Of a DNA stretch of 64,000 bases, positions 10,018 through 21,105 are shown piece after piece. The first letter of the stretch is position 1. Each line of letters opens with the position of its first letter. Under the pieces are notes generated by a model. The model was given only the letters and a program-made list of their open reading frames with translations, did no database searches and was not told where the DNA came from. The position numbers were made by a program, and so were the translations under genes. The stretch comes from Dactylellina haptotyla. Taxonomy: Eukaryota; Ascomycota; Orbiliomycetes; Orbiliales; Orbiliaceae. The stretch lies in the NCBI GenBank assembly GCA_031310005.1, contig JAQJAX010000011.1, forward strand, positions 62,001 to 126,000, in the 5' to 3' direction.

Positions 10018-12449
10018 GAATTACATAATAATATAAATTAATATTAAATAAAGTTTAGCTTGGAATAATTTATATAGTTCAAATATACATTAAAAATGTC
10101 AAATATTTATGAAAAAATAAACACATAAAAATATAGTTTTTGGTTTTATAATAAAATTAAATATTATAATATAATATTTAAATTTTATATATATAAAACA
10201 TAATGTTATAGAACCGAAAGTCCTCAATATATATCTCACGCAAAGTTAATAATCCTACTAAATAAGTATTTTCTATATACCGAAATTTTATAGTTAGACT
10301 AGGCTGAGTTAATATTAATTAATTTTATATATAAATTTGCTATTTTTAAATAAAAATATATTCATATTAATTTTACAATGGTTTTCATATTTTTACATAA
10401 TTACCTATAATAAAATAAATTAGTTTAACCCGCTGTTTTTCGACGGTAAGACCACGAGTAATTCAGATGTAAAAAAATTTTTTTATGATTTAACTAAAAA
10501 GAATAAATGCGTGTCACTTAATATATTAACCCTGTGTATTAAAGTTTTTAAAACTTGCGTATTATAGACCACCCGGTGGAGATGATCACTTAACCTTATA
10601 ATTTGTACGTTTAAATATTATAATTTTGTATTAATAAAACCTTAAAATAAAGGTTTTCTTATTATATAATTATAATGAGATAAAAGTTACTTCAAATTTT
10701 ATATTAATAATTGAATATTATACGATCGACACACACATAGTATGAGCTGATATTAATTTTTATCTAAAAATTTATAAATATTATTAGGTTAGTTACTAAT
10801 TTTAATACTAACCTATTAATAGTTTAAACATAAGGCATTACACCGCAATTTCCTAAGGGTATGACTGTGGTTTTGTGTATTCCTATACATTAACCCGTTG
10901 TTTTACAGTATCGTGAGGATGTTTTATTAAAAATATATATAAAATTTAAAAATAATTTCATATTCACACGCAATGCGCATATTGCTCTTTAAGATAATAT
11001 TTAATTATAAAACAAATAAAATATATATTTTAATAATGTCTTATTAACATAACCATTGTATATTTATTATTAATTCTGTCACGCGTTTAATATACTAATA
11101 CGCGGCTAATAATTTTTAAAATAAAGGACCAAATTTAAAGGCCATTGGTCATTATTAAAAAATATTTTTTTATAAAAATTTTTTATATAAACCTTGGACT
11201 TAATTATTACTCTATCCTCCTAGTTAAATAAAAAAATTATTTTATTTAATTTTATAAATCTAACAGAAAATTATCATTCTTTAAGACCGAAAAAGTGATA
11301 GCCACAAAGTAGCTCTGTTGTAAGAGGGAAGGTAGCTTTAATTTTTATGGCAAAAGTCTCAATGGCTTAAGCGCGTATAGCCTAAGTGCTACACGGTATT
11401 GAAATAAACGTTATATAGCGCATTTAAAACTGCGCTACTATAATGTTAAAATAAAAATTTACCCTTCTATTTTATTACCTCTTTATTTTAAATATAACCA
11501 TACATGGTTAACGGCCTTTCACCGCATATTTAATAAAAAAAATAATTAATCCTTATTAATTAATAAATTTTACAAGTGTAGCCATATTAGTTAAACTGAT
11601 ATTGTAATGCAACATAAACCGTAGCCAAGCTACGGTTTTGTAGTTAAAAATATGGTTAATAAAATATAAAACTTTTAAGGTAATATTTAATTATTTATTT
11701 TTTATATTTTTTAATTACTAATAATTTATTGTATTTATAATTATTAATATTATCAAATAATTGAAATAAATTTTTCTATAAAAAATTTAATTTATTAATT
11801 AATTAAATAAATTTATTATTAATTATATAAATTAAAAATTATAAATATTTATATCTATATGTTTAGATAATCTTATTTTATATATATATTTTTTTATTTT
11901 CATTAACTGATTTTATTAGTTTATATTTAGATTTTAAAATTGATCTTTCAAAATATATATAATCAAATGATGACTGTTTAGTGTTTATTTTTAATGCTTT
12001 TTTACCTATTTCATAACAAAATCCTCAATTTTGATTAAAAGAGTGGCATTCTTACTCTTACAGTAGCTTTAAACTATTCGTTACAAAATTCGACTGTACA
12101 TTTAGACATACATTTCAGCATAACCTTTGTGAAGACCAGTCTGTAGCGACATTTACAACTGCCGACGGTATTTAACTAGGATATTATTAACCGTTTTCAC
12201 TTTATTTAATATAAATTAAAAATTATTAGGTTGTAACCTTTATTTAATTTTAGTTAATATTTTTTTTTAGGAAAAATACAAACCATAATGGTTTAAAATT
12301 AACATTTATTATTTATTTCAGGTTGATTTAAAAAGCTTTATTTATAATATCAAATTTATTATATAAGACTTAAATAAAAAAATTAAAATAAAATAATTCT
12401 TAAATTATATTAATATCTGATTTTAACTAAATATATTAATATTCATTCC
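10018..12449. other. Long intergenic region with structured segments, no gene recognised
   Basis: No protein frame or tRNA was found. Two stretches (about 10200-10930 and 11280-11660) are less AT-rich than their surroundings and contain clear hairpins, for example AACCGTAG/CTACGGTT at 11617-11637 and TAGCGCA/TGCGCTA near 11414-11435. A GC-rich element (acgcgtttaatata...) lies near 11083. I looked for rRNA and RNase P RNA signatures and found nothing convincing. Confidence 0.5.
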
Positions 12450-13335
12450 ATTTTTTAAATTTTTTTTATATTTAATAAACCTCTCGGTATTAAATGCTGT
12501 TTAGTATTTATTAATTATGCAACTTTACAAAAATCTGCAAAATATAAACTTTTTACACCGTAAATTGGATATTTTTTAAAAAACGGAATAAATTTAAGGT
12601 TAATATAAATAAATTTTTAAATAAAAAAAAAATCACTTATCAATCCAATTGATCTTAGTTTATATGAACTACAATCTAAATATTCAATTATTTGCTTAAT
12701 AAATATCACGAGAATGTTGAGTTATTTGAAATTTTAAACTAACAATATAACCTACTTTATTTGCTGTTACTTTTTTTAATTTAACCATGAAACTCGTTTT
12801 TTTGCGCTAAAGCCCGCTAATCAATTTGGGTTTTTAATTTTTTTATTTATAACAAGCAATCTTTCAATCGGTATTGTATTTGTAAAGTAATTTTTTAATT
12901 TTTCTGATAAATCTTTATACATAGAAGCACGTATATTTAAAATTTATTGGAAACCTTCAGGAGTAAGATGATATTTTTTAAGTAATTCATACACTTGTTT
13001 AAATATAAAATAAGCATACTTTTAAGTTATTATAGGATAAATATAAAAATGATATATAATAATTTGTAAATCCTTAATACCTTAAACTTTATATTGATAA
13101 ATATTGTCTTCTTGATTATAAATAGCTCCAACATTCTTAAAATAATTTTTTATTAATTCTAATCATGGAATATCTTTATGTAAGCCTATTTTAAACGTAA
13201 GTTATATTACTCATCCTGTATATTTTTTATTATTTTGGCTAATTTTTACATAAAAACTACTTTCTGCGTATGAAAATATTGTTATAAAGTAAGGCTCTAA
13301 TTCACAGTTATTTATTTACTATCGATTATTTGAAA
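12450..13335 (-). pseudogene. LAGLIDADG HEG fossil downstream of nad3
   Basis: On the minus strand the pieces KKYHLTPEGFQ, NPNW-AGFSAKK, NKVGYIVSLKFQITQHS and KYPIYGVKSLYFADFCKVA appear in order across several frames. This is the full length of a double-motif LAGLIDADG_1 protein, now full of stops and frame changes. It lies directly 3' of nad3 and has no recognised intron core. Confidence 0.65.
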
Positions 13336-13436
13336 AATTTTTTTCAATTTGTATATTACTTTATATGAATTAAATGTAAAATTTTTATTATAAAACAATT
13401 GTTTAAAAGAAACACACGTATTATTTGTATTAGAAA

Positions 13437-13856
13437 TTAAAATAATAAAGATAATAAATTAGTATTTTCATCTAAAAAATAAAGAATTAACTCATTATAT
13501 AGTTGGAGTTCAACCAACACTGCAATATTATCTATGATTAAGATAATGAAAGGCACAGTAAGAATTATTAAAAAGATAAAAAGCACAGATAAACCATAAG
13601 AGCCATTATGATTACTACTTAAGGTGAATGGAAAGATTAATACAATTTCAAGATCAAATATTAAAAATAATAATCCAAATAAAAAAAAAGAAATATTAAA
13701 TTGTTGTCTATTTTGTCCAAGAAAAGAATGAAACCCACACTCAAATGAGCTTCCTTTCTCACCATAATTTTTATTAGGGCCTAATAATATGTTTAAAGAA
13801 AGTAATAATATATTTATTATCGGTATAAGTAATAAGTAGAATGTATTAGAAGACAT
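13437..13856 (-). CDS. nad3: NADH dehydrogenase subunit 3
   Basis: Complex I membrane subunit of 139 residues, starting MSSNTFYLLLIPIINILLL. The conserved block GSSFECGFHSFLGQNRQQF and the second block FLFGLLFLIFDLEIVLIFPF are typical of nad3. It follows nad2, the usual nad2-nad3 order in fungi. After ILT the family normally has a GFVYELGxxAL-like end. Here the tail reads VPFIILIIDNIAVLVELQLY and on to TAA at 13437, so the C-terminus is divergent or has been replaced. The HEG fossil just downstream may be connected. Confidence 0.9.
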   Translation of the reverse strand: MSSNTFYLLLIPIINILLLSLNILLGPNKNYGEKGSSFECGFHSFLGQNRQQFNISFFLFGLLFLIFDLEIVLIFPFTLSSNHNGSYGLSVLFIFLIILTVPFIILIIDNIAVLVELQLYNELILYFLDENTNLLSLLF

Positions 13857-14291
13857 GTTTATTTTAGTATTTTTATTGGTAAATTTTCTCTTAATCTAGG
13901 CAATGAGAAATTTAATATAAATAATATAAAAATTATTGATAATAAATTTAATGTTATAATAATTAAAAATAATATCATATTATTATTAAATTTATAAAAA
14001 AATTTTTTTTTTAAAATTCACAATTTATTATTTCATAATTTATTAATAAATGTGAATAAAATAAAATTGCAGAAATCAAATAAATAATAAAAATAAATTT
14101 TTATTATTTGTTCCATTCTATGAGTTAAATAGTGTAATAAGTAAAATCGCATCGCTTTAAAAAATGAAAGTATTAAAGATAAATCCTTTTTATATCTTGA
14201 ATTTTGTCTTATTTCAAAATGAAAGCAAGATTCGACATCACAAAAATCTGATACAAAGTAAAAAGACAATTTGACATAAACCTGATTCATT

Positions 14292-17247
14292 TTAAGTATT
14301 AAACAGCATAAGAGCGAGAACACTCGCATTACTTAATCACGGGAAGGGTTTAATAATAAATAATAATATTATTAAAGTTAAAACAGATATCATTAATGAT
14401 AAAGATGTTGATAATAATCTATTTTTTTTTTTAATAATCTTAGTTTTTAATCATTCTGATTTAATATCATTTCAATTTCATTCATTTAAAGCTTCAATAT
14501 AAAGTTCTTTAGATATATCTTTATCTTTATCAAAAAATACTGATTTTATTATTATTAAGTAATAACCAGCACCTATTACACTTGTAATTATTGCTACTAT
14601 AGCCATGAAGTAGTAACCTTTATCTAAAGCAGCAGATAAAACTAGCTGTTTTCCAAAGAATCCTAACAATGGAGGAATACCAGCAAATGAAAATAATGTG
14701 ATAGCTAAACAAAGAGATAGCATATAATTTTTGTAAAAAAACCCTTTAACTTGAGCAATTAATTGTAACATTTGATTCAGTATGTTTTCTACCTTTATTC
14801 ATACCCATTTTTAATTCACGTAATTTACTTAAACCTTCATTTGTTAAATGACCTTTTGTTTTCATAATTTCCCCTGCTTTATAAAAATCTGCAAAATCTT
14901 GATATTTTGCACCTTGTAAAGGGTATTTATTAAACAATGGTATAACTTTGTTGTACAGATCTTCAAATTTTATAATTTGAAAATCAACTTTATTTTCTCC
15001 AGATCTTGAATACACCTTACCACATCCCCAAAAGTTTACAAAACTATCTATAAGTGCCTTATCTATATAATGTTGGGTAATATTAAATCTTAATTGAACC
15101 TGATAACCTAATTTACTATTTTTAACATTAGTAATTCTAATACCAAAAGATCCTTCTCCTTCTGTGAAACCAACCATTCAATTAGGTTCAATATTTAAAT
15201 ACAATAATTCCTCTTCCGAACGTTTTGGTAGTATAGTTGGAATAATATCAGGGAAAGCAATTTTTAAGTTTGAAGAAAGACCTAGATTCATTGAAGCTTT
15301 AAGAGATATAATTTTATGTAAACCAGAAAGAGTTAAATGTTCTTTTTTTTCAATTAAAGTAACTATTTGTGAAAATAATTCGTAATCTTCACGTTTTTTA
15401 GTAATAAGAGGATATAATTTAAAATGCTCAATTATTACCTTAATACCTTGTAAAGATTGTACAACATAGTTATAAGATTCTTCTTGATGGTTATAAATCT
15501 CACCTACGCCTAAAAATGATTTAATTTTTTTTAATAAATTTTAATATTTTTTGTGTAAACATATTTGAAAAACAGGTTGTATAACTCAACCTATTTTTGT
15601 TGAATTACTTTTGGTAATTCTAACTGTAAAATTAGATTCAGCGTCACAAAAACCTGTTAAGAATCAAGGGTTTAGTATATTATGTGAAGCATTTGTTGCT
15701 AGAGTAGAGTATGATCTTCTCGGTACATATAAATAGTTAGAAAACATTATTGAGATGTTAATTTATTTATAAATTCATTAGAACAATCCTTAAATGTATT
15801 AATTAAATACATCAAAACCATCTGCTCGTTGCTCTTTTATAACACTATATTAATATGCTGTTAATTTAGATCCAAGGTTATCTATTTTTTTATTATTTTT
15901 ATCTTTATTACCTTACATGAGTTATTAATTCATCCGCTTATTTATTTATAAATAAACTTGGTATATAAAACTTTAAGAACTTCCTGGAATTTGATTATTA
16001 TACCCTTTAACTAAAGGTGAATTTAGTTGATCTTTTAAATTATAATATGAATGATAATATCAAAAATAATATCCCATACTAAGTAATATAAAAAAAAAAT
16101 TAAGATTGCTTAATGAATATTGCATTAAGTAAAATAAAAATGCTTGAATAGATTCTATAGTATTAATAGTTAAAGCTAATAGTATAAAACCTACATGACT
16201 AATAGTACTGTAGGCAAATAATCTTTTTATTCTAGTTTGTACTAATCCTACTACTGTTCCTATTATTAATGATAAGAATGAACTAATTAATAAGATATCA
16301 GTTCAAGTAAATACAGTTTTTGCTCCACTAGCAAAATGTACTAAATCTAGCATAAATATAAAAATTGAAATCTTAGCCATAATAGCAACAAAAGTAGTTA
16401 CTAAAGTAGGTAAAGAATCATATACGTCAGGAGATCAGAAATGGAATGGAGCTGAAGAAACTTTAAATAGATATCCTATTGATAATATAATAAGTGACAG
16501 ATCAAAAGATTGAATAGGATTAATTTCACTAGCTTTTATCCATGTTTCTTTAACCTGGTATTCAGGTAAATTTATTATAGATTCTTGGGTTTGCGCTATC
16601 ATTGTATCAGTTAAATGATATAATGTGTAAATTCCATCAAAATAAGTTAAACCTGTATTAACGTATAGTAAAGCTGATCCTAATAATATAAAACAAGATG
16701 ATAGTCCACCAAGTAAAAAATAAGTTAGAGCTGCACCTGTAGCCAATTCAGAGTTTCTATAAATAGAGGATAAAATATATAATCCATAACTTTGTAATTC
16801 TAAACATAAAAACATTGTTATTAAATCACAACAAGACATTAAAGACATTGCTCCTATTAATATAAATAATATAATTGTAGGAAAATCAATTATACCTGAT
16901 AAATCAATTATAGCGTATCTCTCACTTTTATTCATATTATTTAATTTTTGTTTTAAAGGTTCTTTTAAATATTTAAGATGTCTATTAAAAAATGAAATTA
17001 ATTGTACAATTAAAAAACTTAAAAAAAGAATAAACGCCACAAAATTTTGTGTTATAGAAGTTACTAGGAATAATCCTCCGTATACACCAATTCCTGTTCC
17101 TATGCATGTAATATGTAAACTATTTAAAGCTAAAAAAATTGAATATAATAATATTAAGGAGGTTATCCTATTATAGGACAAAGATTTATCTTGTCTAGAT
17201 GTTACAGCATTTATTAATAATAAAAAACAAGAAGATATTATAATCAT
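14292..17247 (-). CDS. nad2: NADH dehydrogenase subunit 2, two exons
   Basis: Complex I proton-pumping membrane subunit. Exons are 17247-16015 (411 codons) and 14768-14292 (158 codons plus TAA), 569 residues in all, normal for fungal nad2. The start is [18 protein letters not shown]; an in-frame TAA lies upstream. Conserved parts include [40 protein letters not shown] and the junction DQLNSP / [11 protein letters not shown]. Exon 1 ends in T and the intron ends in G. TGA is Trp. It is followed by nad3 about 435 bp downstream. Confidence 0.93.
14746..15747 (-). pseudogene. LAGLIDADG homing endonuclease in nad2 intron, interrupted
   Basis: Double-motif LAGLIDADG_1 frame from the ATG at 15747 ([18 protein letters not shown]). 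The first motif is [19 protein letters not shown] and the second is [17 protein letters not shown]. It ends [20 protein letters not shown] and continues to TAA at 14746. One in-frame TAA follows HKKY near 15545, so translation would give only the second half (an ATG at 15177 starts a 143-residue frame). The last 23 nt overlap nad2 exon 2 in another frame, so the HEG stop lies inside host coding sequence. Confidence 0.75.
14769..16014 (-). other. nad2 intron 1, compact group I family, ORF after the core
   Basis: P is around 15979-16000, Q around 15855-15875, R with TGCTC at 15823-15827 and S with GAACA at 15781-15785 (P7 GAGCA/TGTTC, one G-U). The core lies at the 5' end and the HEG follows it, the same layout as the related nad1 introns. 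Confidence 0.8.
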
Positions 17248-18164
17248 AAAAAAAATATATAGATTTCAACCATTATTATTTCAATATATTTAAATTAATT
17301 TAAATTTTTTATATATAAACATTTTTTTTTTAATATAACATAATAAAATTGCTTAAGTCTATTTTACAATTTAAATTAAAATTTAAACCAATTATGTAAA
17401 AGATTAAAATAAAAACATAATTTTCCATGTAAATGCTTTATATTATAGTATATAATTTATATTATACCAATTTCATTATTTATATTTAGGTAGGCCACCT
17501 GTTAAACAAGCGAATCATTCGCTTTAAATTTTTTATTAATTTTTTATCGATTTATCCGAAGGTCTCATTTACCATCTACGGCCGTTATATAGCACACAAA
17601 TATTTTTTTTTATAATAATATTATATTTACTAATTTTTAAATTTTTAGTTACACGCTTGTGTTACTATGTAACTGCAACACAATTTCGCATACTTTACGT
17701 GCAAAACGTTAAGGTAATAAAAAATTTAAATATTGTAAGTTGCTTTCCTTTAAAAATTTAATTTTTAAAGTCGCTCAAAGGCTAGCATAGTCTAATGTTA
17801 CAATCATTAAATGTATTTATATTATAGATAATAATCTTAATTTACGTTTTATTACGTCAAAATTATAAATCAGAAGGTTGTAAATGGCTTTTTTAATTGC
17901 ATTGAAATTTACTCCTTTTTCTAACTTAAGATACCTAAAATAAAAAATTATAATTTTAAAGCAATAAGGACTATTATAGTTACTCTTTCGTAATATTACA
18001 GCTGTGTTCTAAAAACATTACGTTACATTATATTAATTATTATAATGGACTAATTTTTTTTTATAAAATTAAAATATTATACGTTTTAAATTACCAAAAT
18101 AAAATTTATTGTGTGCTAAATTTATCTATAAATATATTTTATGTTTTATAATGTTTAATTATGT
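17248..18164. other. Intergenic nad2-atp6 spacer
   Basis: AT-rich, no gene seen. It contains small palindromes, for example around 17510-17525 (gcgaatcattcgc). Confidence 0.6.
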
Positions 18165-20250
18165 TTAATGTAAGTATAATCCATCTTTTATATAAGAAGA
18201 TGTTAATATAACAAAAACATAAGCTTGAATAAAGGCAATAGCTAATTCTAGCCCACATAAGGCAATAACGAAAGCTAAAGGCACAAGACCTATAATAAAG
18301 TATATTATACCAGAAGCCATAATTTTATATATGAAACCTGATAAAATATTAAGAAGCATATGACCTGACATCACGTTAGCACCTAAACGTAAACCTAAAG
18401 ATACACATCTAGAAAGATAACTTATGAACTCGATTACAACCAGTAAAGGTAATAAACCTAAAGGACAACCTGCAGGAACAAATAAAGAAAAGAATTTAAG
18501 CCCATGTTTTTGGAAACCAAGTAAAGTTGCTCCTAGGACTATAGTAAAACTTAATGAAAATGTAAGAACAAAATGTGATGTACTTGCAAAATTGTATGGT
18601 CTAATTGAAAAACCATATAGATTTATCAAATTGGACTATAATTTAACCCTATGTTTTATGAGAGTATTATACGGTTAGTCGCTGAGGATTAAAATAAAAA
18701 TTTTTTATTTTGATTTCCTGCTGATTATTCATTGTTATATCTTTAAAAATTTTACGTTATTTGATGTTTTAAAAACATTATTAATCGTAAATAAAGCCTT
18801 AGAAATTCCCAGCATATGGTAAAATTTTATTTATTGTTTAATTTCAATATTATATTATATAAATTATATTATATAAATTTTTATATTTATTTAGTTATTT
18901 AATTATTCTATTGCTATTCATATTATTTTTAATTTCTTCTATTTTTTTTATACCTTCTTCTGTTAAATGTTCTTTAGATTTTATTAATTCTGCTACTTTT
19001 ACAAAATCTTTATAATCTTCTTTTTTTACACCTATCAAAGGATATTCGTTAAAAATAGGTATTATTTTTTCTATTATATCAGAATATACTGAAACCATAA
19101 AATTTATTTCATTTCTTGTTGAAGGTATATAAATTTTTCCACATTTTAAATAATCATTAAAAGATTCAAATAATATTTTATCTCTAATGTGTTGAGAAAT
19201 TGAAAACCTTAAAGTTATATAAGGTTTATTTTTAGATTTTTGAATCAATACTTGAAAACTTCCTTCAGCTTCTGTAAAACCTCTTAATCAATTTAAATCT
19301 TTTATTTTTATGTCTTTAAATTCAGATCTTTTTATTTGTTCTGTATTAGGAAATGATTCTTTGATCATATCTGATAAACCTAAATTTAATGAAGCTTTAA
19401 AATTTACTATTTTTTGTAAACCATTTAAAGTTAAATGTTCTTTATTTTTTATTAACTCTACAGCTTCTTTAAATAAAAGATAATCTGATCGTTTTTTAGT
19501 TATTAAAGGATATTTATCTAAATGATTTATTATAACATAAATATTTTTTAAAGAACTAACTCTATATTGCGTTGAATTTTCTCCATGTTTATATAATTTA
19601 CCTACTCCTAAAGTTCTTTGTATAGCTTCTAATAAAATTTTATCTCTATTATGTAAATTAATACTAAAAACAGGTTTAACCTGTCATCCTTTAAGTATTC
19701 TACTATCTTTATACAGAGATACACTAAAACAGCCTTCTCCATCAATAAACCCAGTTATATAATAAGGATGAAGATAAAAAGAATTTTTACTATTAGAACT
19801 ATATTTTGTAACAGATAAAGATCCAGAAACATGTGAAGAATAATATTTAACTGAATATTTATAAAATTTGAAATTAAATAATTTAATAAATAAAGAATGG
19901 CACCTTGTTACCATTCCAAGAAGATTATTAATTAAAATAAACATAAATAATGTATAAATAAATGGGAAATAAATTTGCCCATTTGCACCACTAATTTGAT
20001 TTATAACTAAATTTTTAACGGTAATAGTTATAGATTCTTGATTTAATGATCATTTATTCATCAGTAGCTTTTCATTATTTTCTGTTAATAAAGTAAACAT
20101 AAAATTTAGTATTAAACTAATAATTAAGTATAATCCTATATTACTCAAAGATAAATGTAAATTATTTAATATTGAGAAGTCTACCCCTATTATATTTCTA
20201 ATTTCAAATTGATCTAAAGGATTTGAAGCAGCTATTATTGTATTATACAT
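18165..20250 (-). CDS. atp6: ATP synthase F0 subunit a (subunit 6), two exons
   Basis: Proton-channel subunit of ATP synthase. Exons are 20250-19910 and 18600-18165: 777 nt, 258 residues plus TAA, the family length. Exon 1 starts MYNTIIAASNPLDQFEIRNI and ends NLLGMV. Exon 2 continues PYNFASTSHFVLTFSLSF and holds the helix with the essential arginine (SLGLRLGANVMSGHMLL) and the end LAIAFIQAYVFVILTSSYIK. The intron splits the Val codon of GMV-PYN. Exon 1 ends in T and the intron ends in G. Confidence 0.95.
18601..19909 (-). other. atp6 intron 1, group I (classical P7)
   Basis: P is around 18806-18822, Q around 18712-18728, R around 18671-18687 (GACTA) and S around 18633-18645 (TAGTC). The HEG lies upstream of P. 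Confidence 0.85.
18895..19909 (-). CDS. LAGLIDADG homing endonuclease fused in frame to atp6 exon 1
   Basis: The atp6 exon 1 frame runs on through the intron without a stop for about 337 codons to TAA at 18895. It is a complete double-motif LAGLIDADG_1 enzyme: YYITGFIDGEGCFSVSL (near 19750) and NWLRGFTEAEGSFQVLI (near 19280). The family spacers DYLLFKEAVELIKNKEHLT and YPLIGVKKEDYKDFVKVAEL are present. Both acidic motif residues are kept, so it looks intact. Release from the atp6 fusion by processing is inferred from the family. Confidence 0.88.
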
Positions 20251-20275
20251 ATTATTTTTTTTTTTTTTTATATAG

Positions 20276-20945
20276 TTTTAATTTACTCTTAATTTATTTA
20301 GAGGTATAAAACAATTTGTTTTTTCTTTTTTGAACAATAAATATGCATCGGATTTTTTTTTTTGACGCCAATTAATATAACATTCTAAACAAATATGAAG
20401 CTAGAATAATGTGTAATACACGATATATAATTTTTGTTATATATATTTCACCAGTATTTGAAGTTATTAAGTTATAATAATCAAAAGAGTAAGAACTACA
20501 ACAAAAGGTAGAATAAAAAATAATTAAATTAATAAAAAAAATTCCTAACTTTATTAACAAAAATTACATTATATCTTAAAGAGCGTGAATAATAAATTTT
20601 GATAAGTTAATGGTAAAAATAAAAGGCGTTTTTCCTCATAAGCTGAACACATTAAATAATTTATTTAATAATTATTCCATAAATATAATTTTATTTAAAT
20701 TATATATAATATTAAAAAAACTCATATCTATTAAAAGCATAATTATATCAACTTGTTTTATTATACCAATATTAAACTACTTCATTAAATAAAATAAATA
20801 TTTTATTATATATAAAATTTTAATTTACTCTTAATTTATTCAAAGATATATAGCAATTTGTATTTTCATTTTTAGACAATAAATTATGTATCAATTTTTT
20901 TTACGTTAATTAATATAACATTATAGACAAAAATGAAGCTAAGTA
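20276..20945. repeat. Diverged ~125-bp direct repeat upstream of atp6
   Basis: The block at about 20276-20401 and the block at about 20818-20945 share the start ttttaatttactcttaattt and aligned patches such as attaatataacatt and atgaagct, with scattered differences. Copy 1 overlaps the atp6 5' leader. It is probably an old duplication of leader sequence. Confidence 0.75.
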
Positions 20946-21105
20946 ACTATCCGAAAATTAAATATTTCCAAATTTTTAAGAAAAATAATAAATAAAAATA
21001 AAAAAAAATTAATTACTAATATTATCTAATATACATTATTAATAATTTTAATTTTTTTATTTTTATAATTTATGTTATAAAAATAAAATTTAAATTTTAT
21101 AAAAT

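Noticed and set aside
10200-10930. Candidate rRNA or RNase P RNA (gaaagtcc near 10215)
   Set aside because: No conserved rRNA motif was found, and the RNase P partner motif is missing at a sensible distance.
14033-14329. Minus-strand 98-codon frame between nad2 and nad3
   Set aside because: It overlaps the end of nad2 in another phase, and I see no family or compositional sign of coding.
18424-18678. Plus-strand 84-codon frame
   Set aside because: It is antisense to atp6 exon 2.
20372-20560. Minus-strand 62-codon frame upstream of atp6, considered as atp8
   Set aside because: It lacks the MPQL-type start and the short hydrophobic helix of atp8, and half of it is the repeated leader block.
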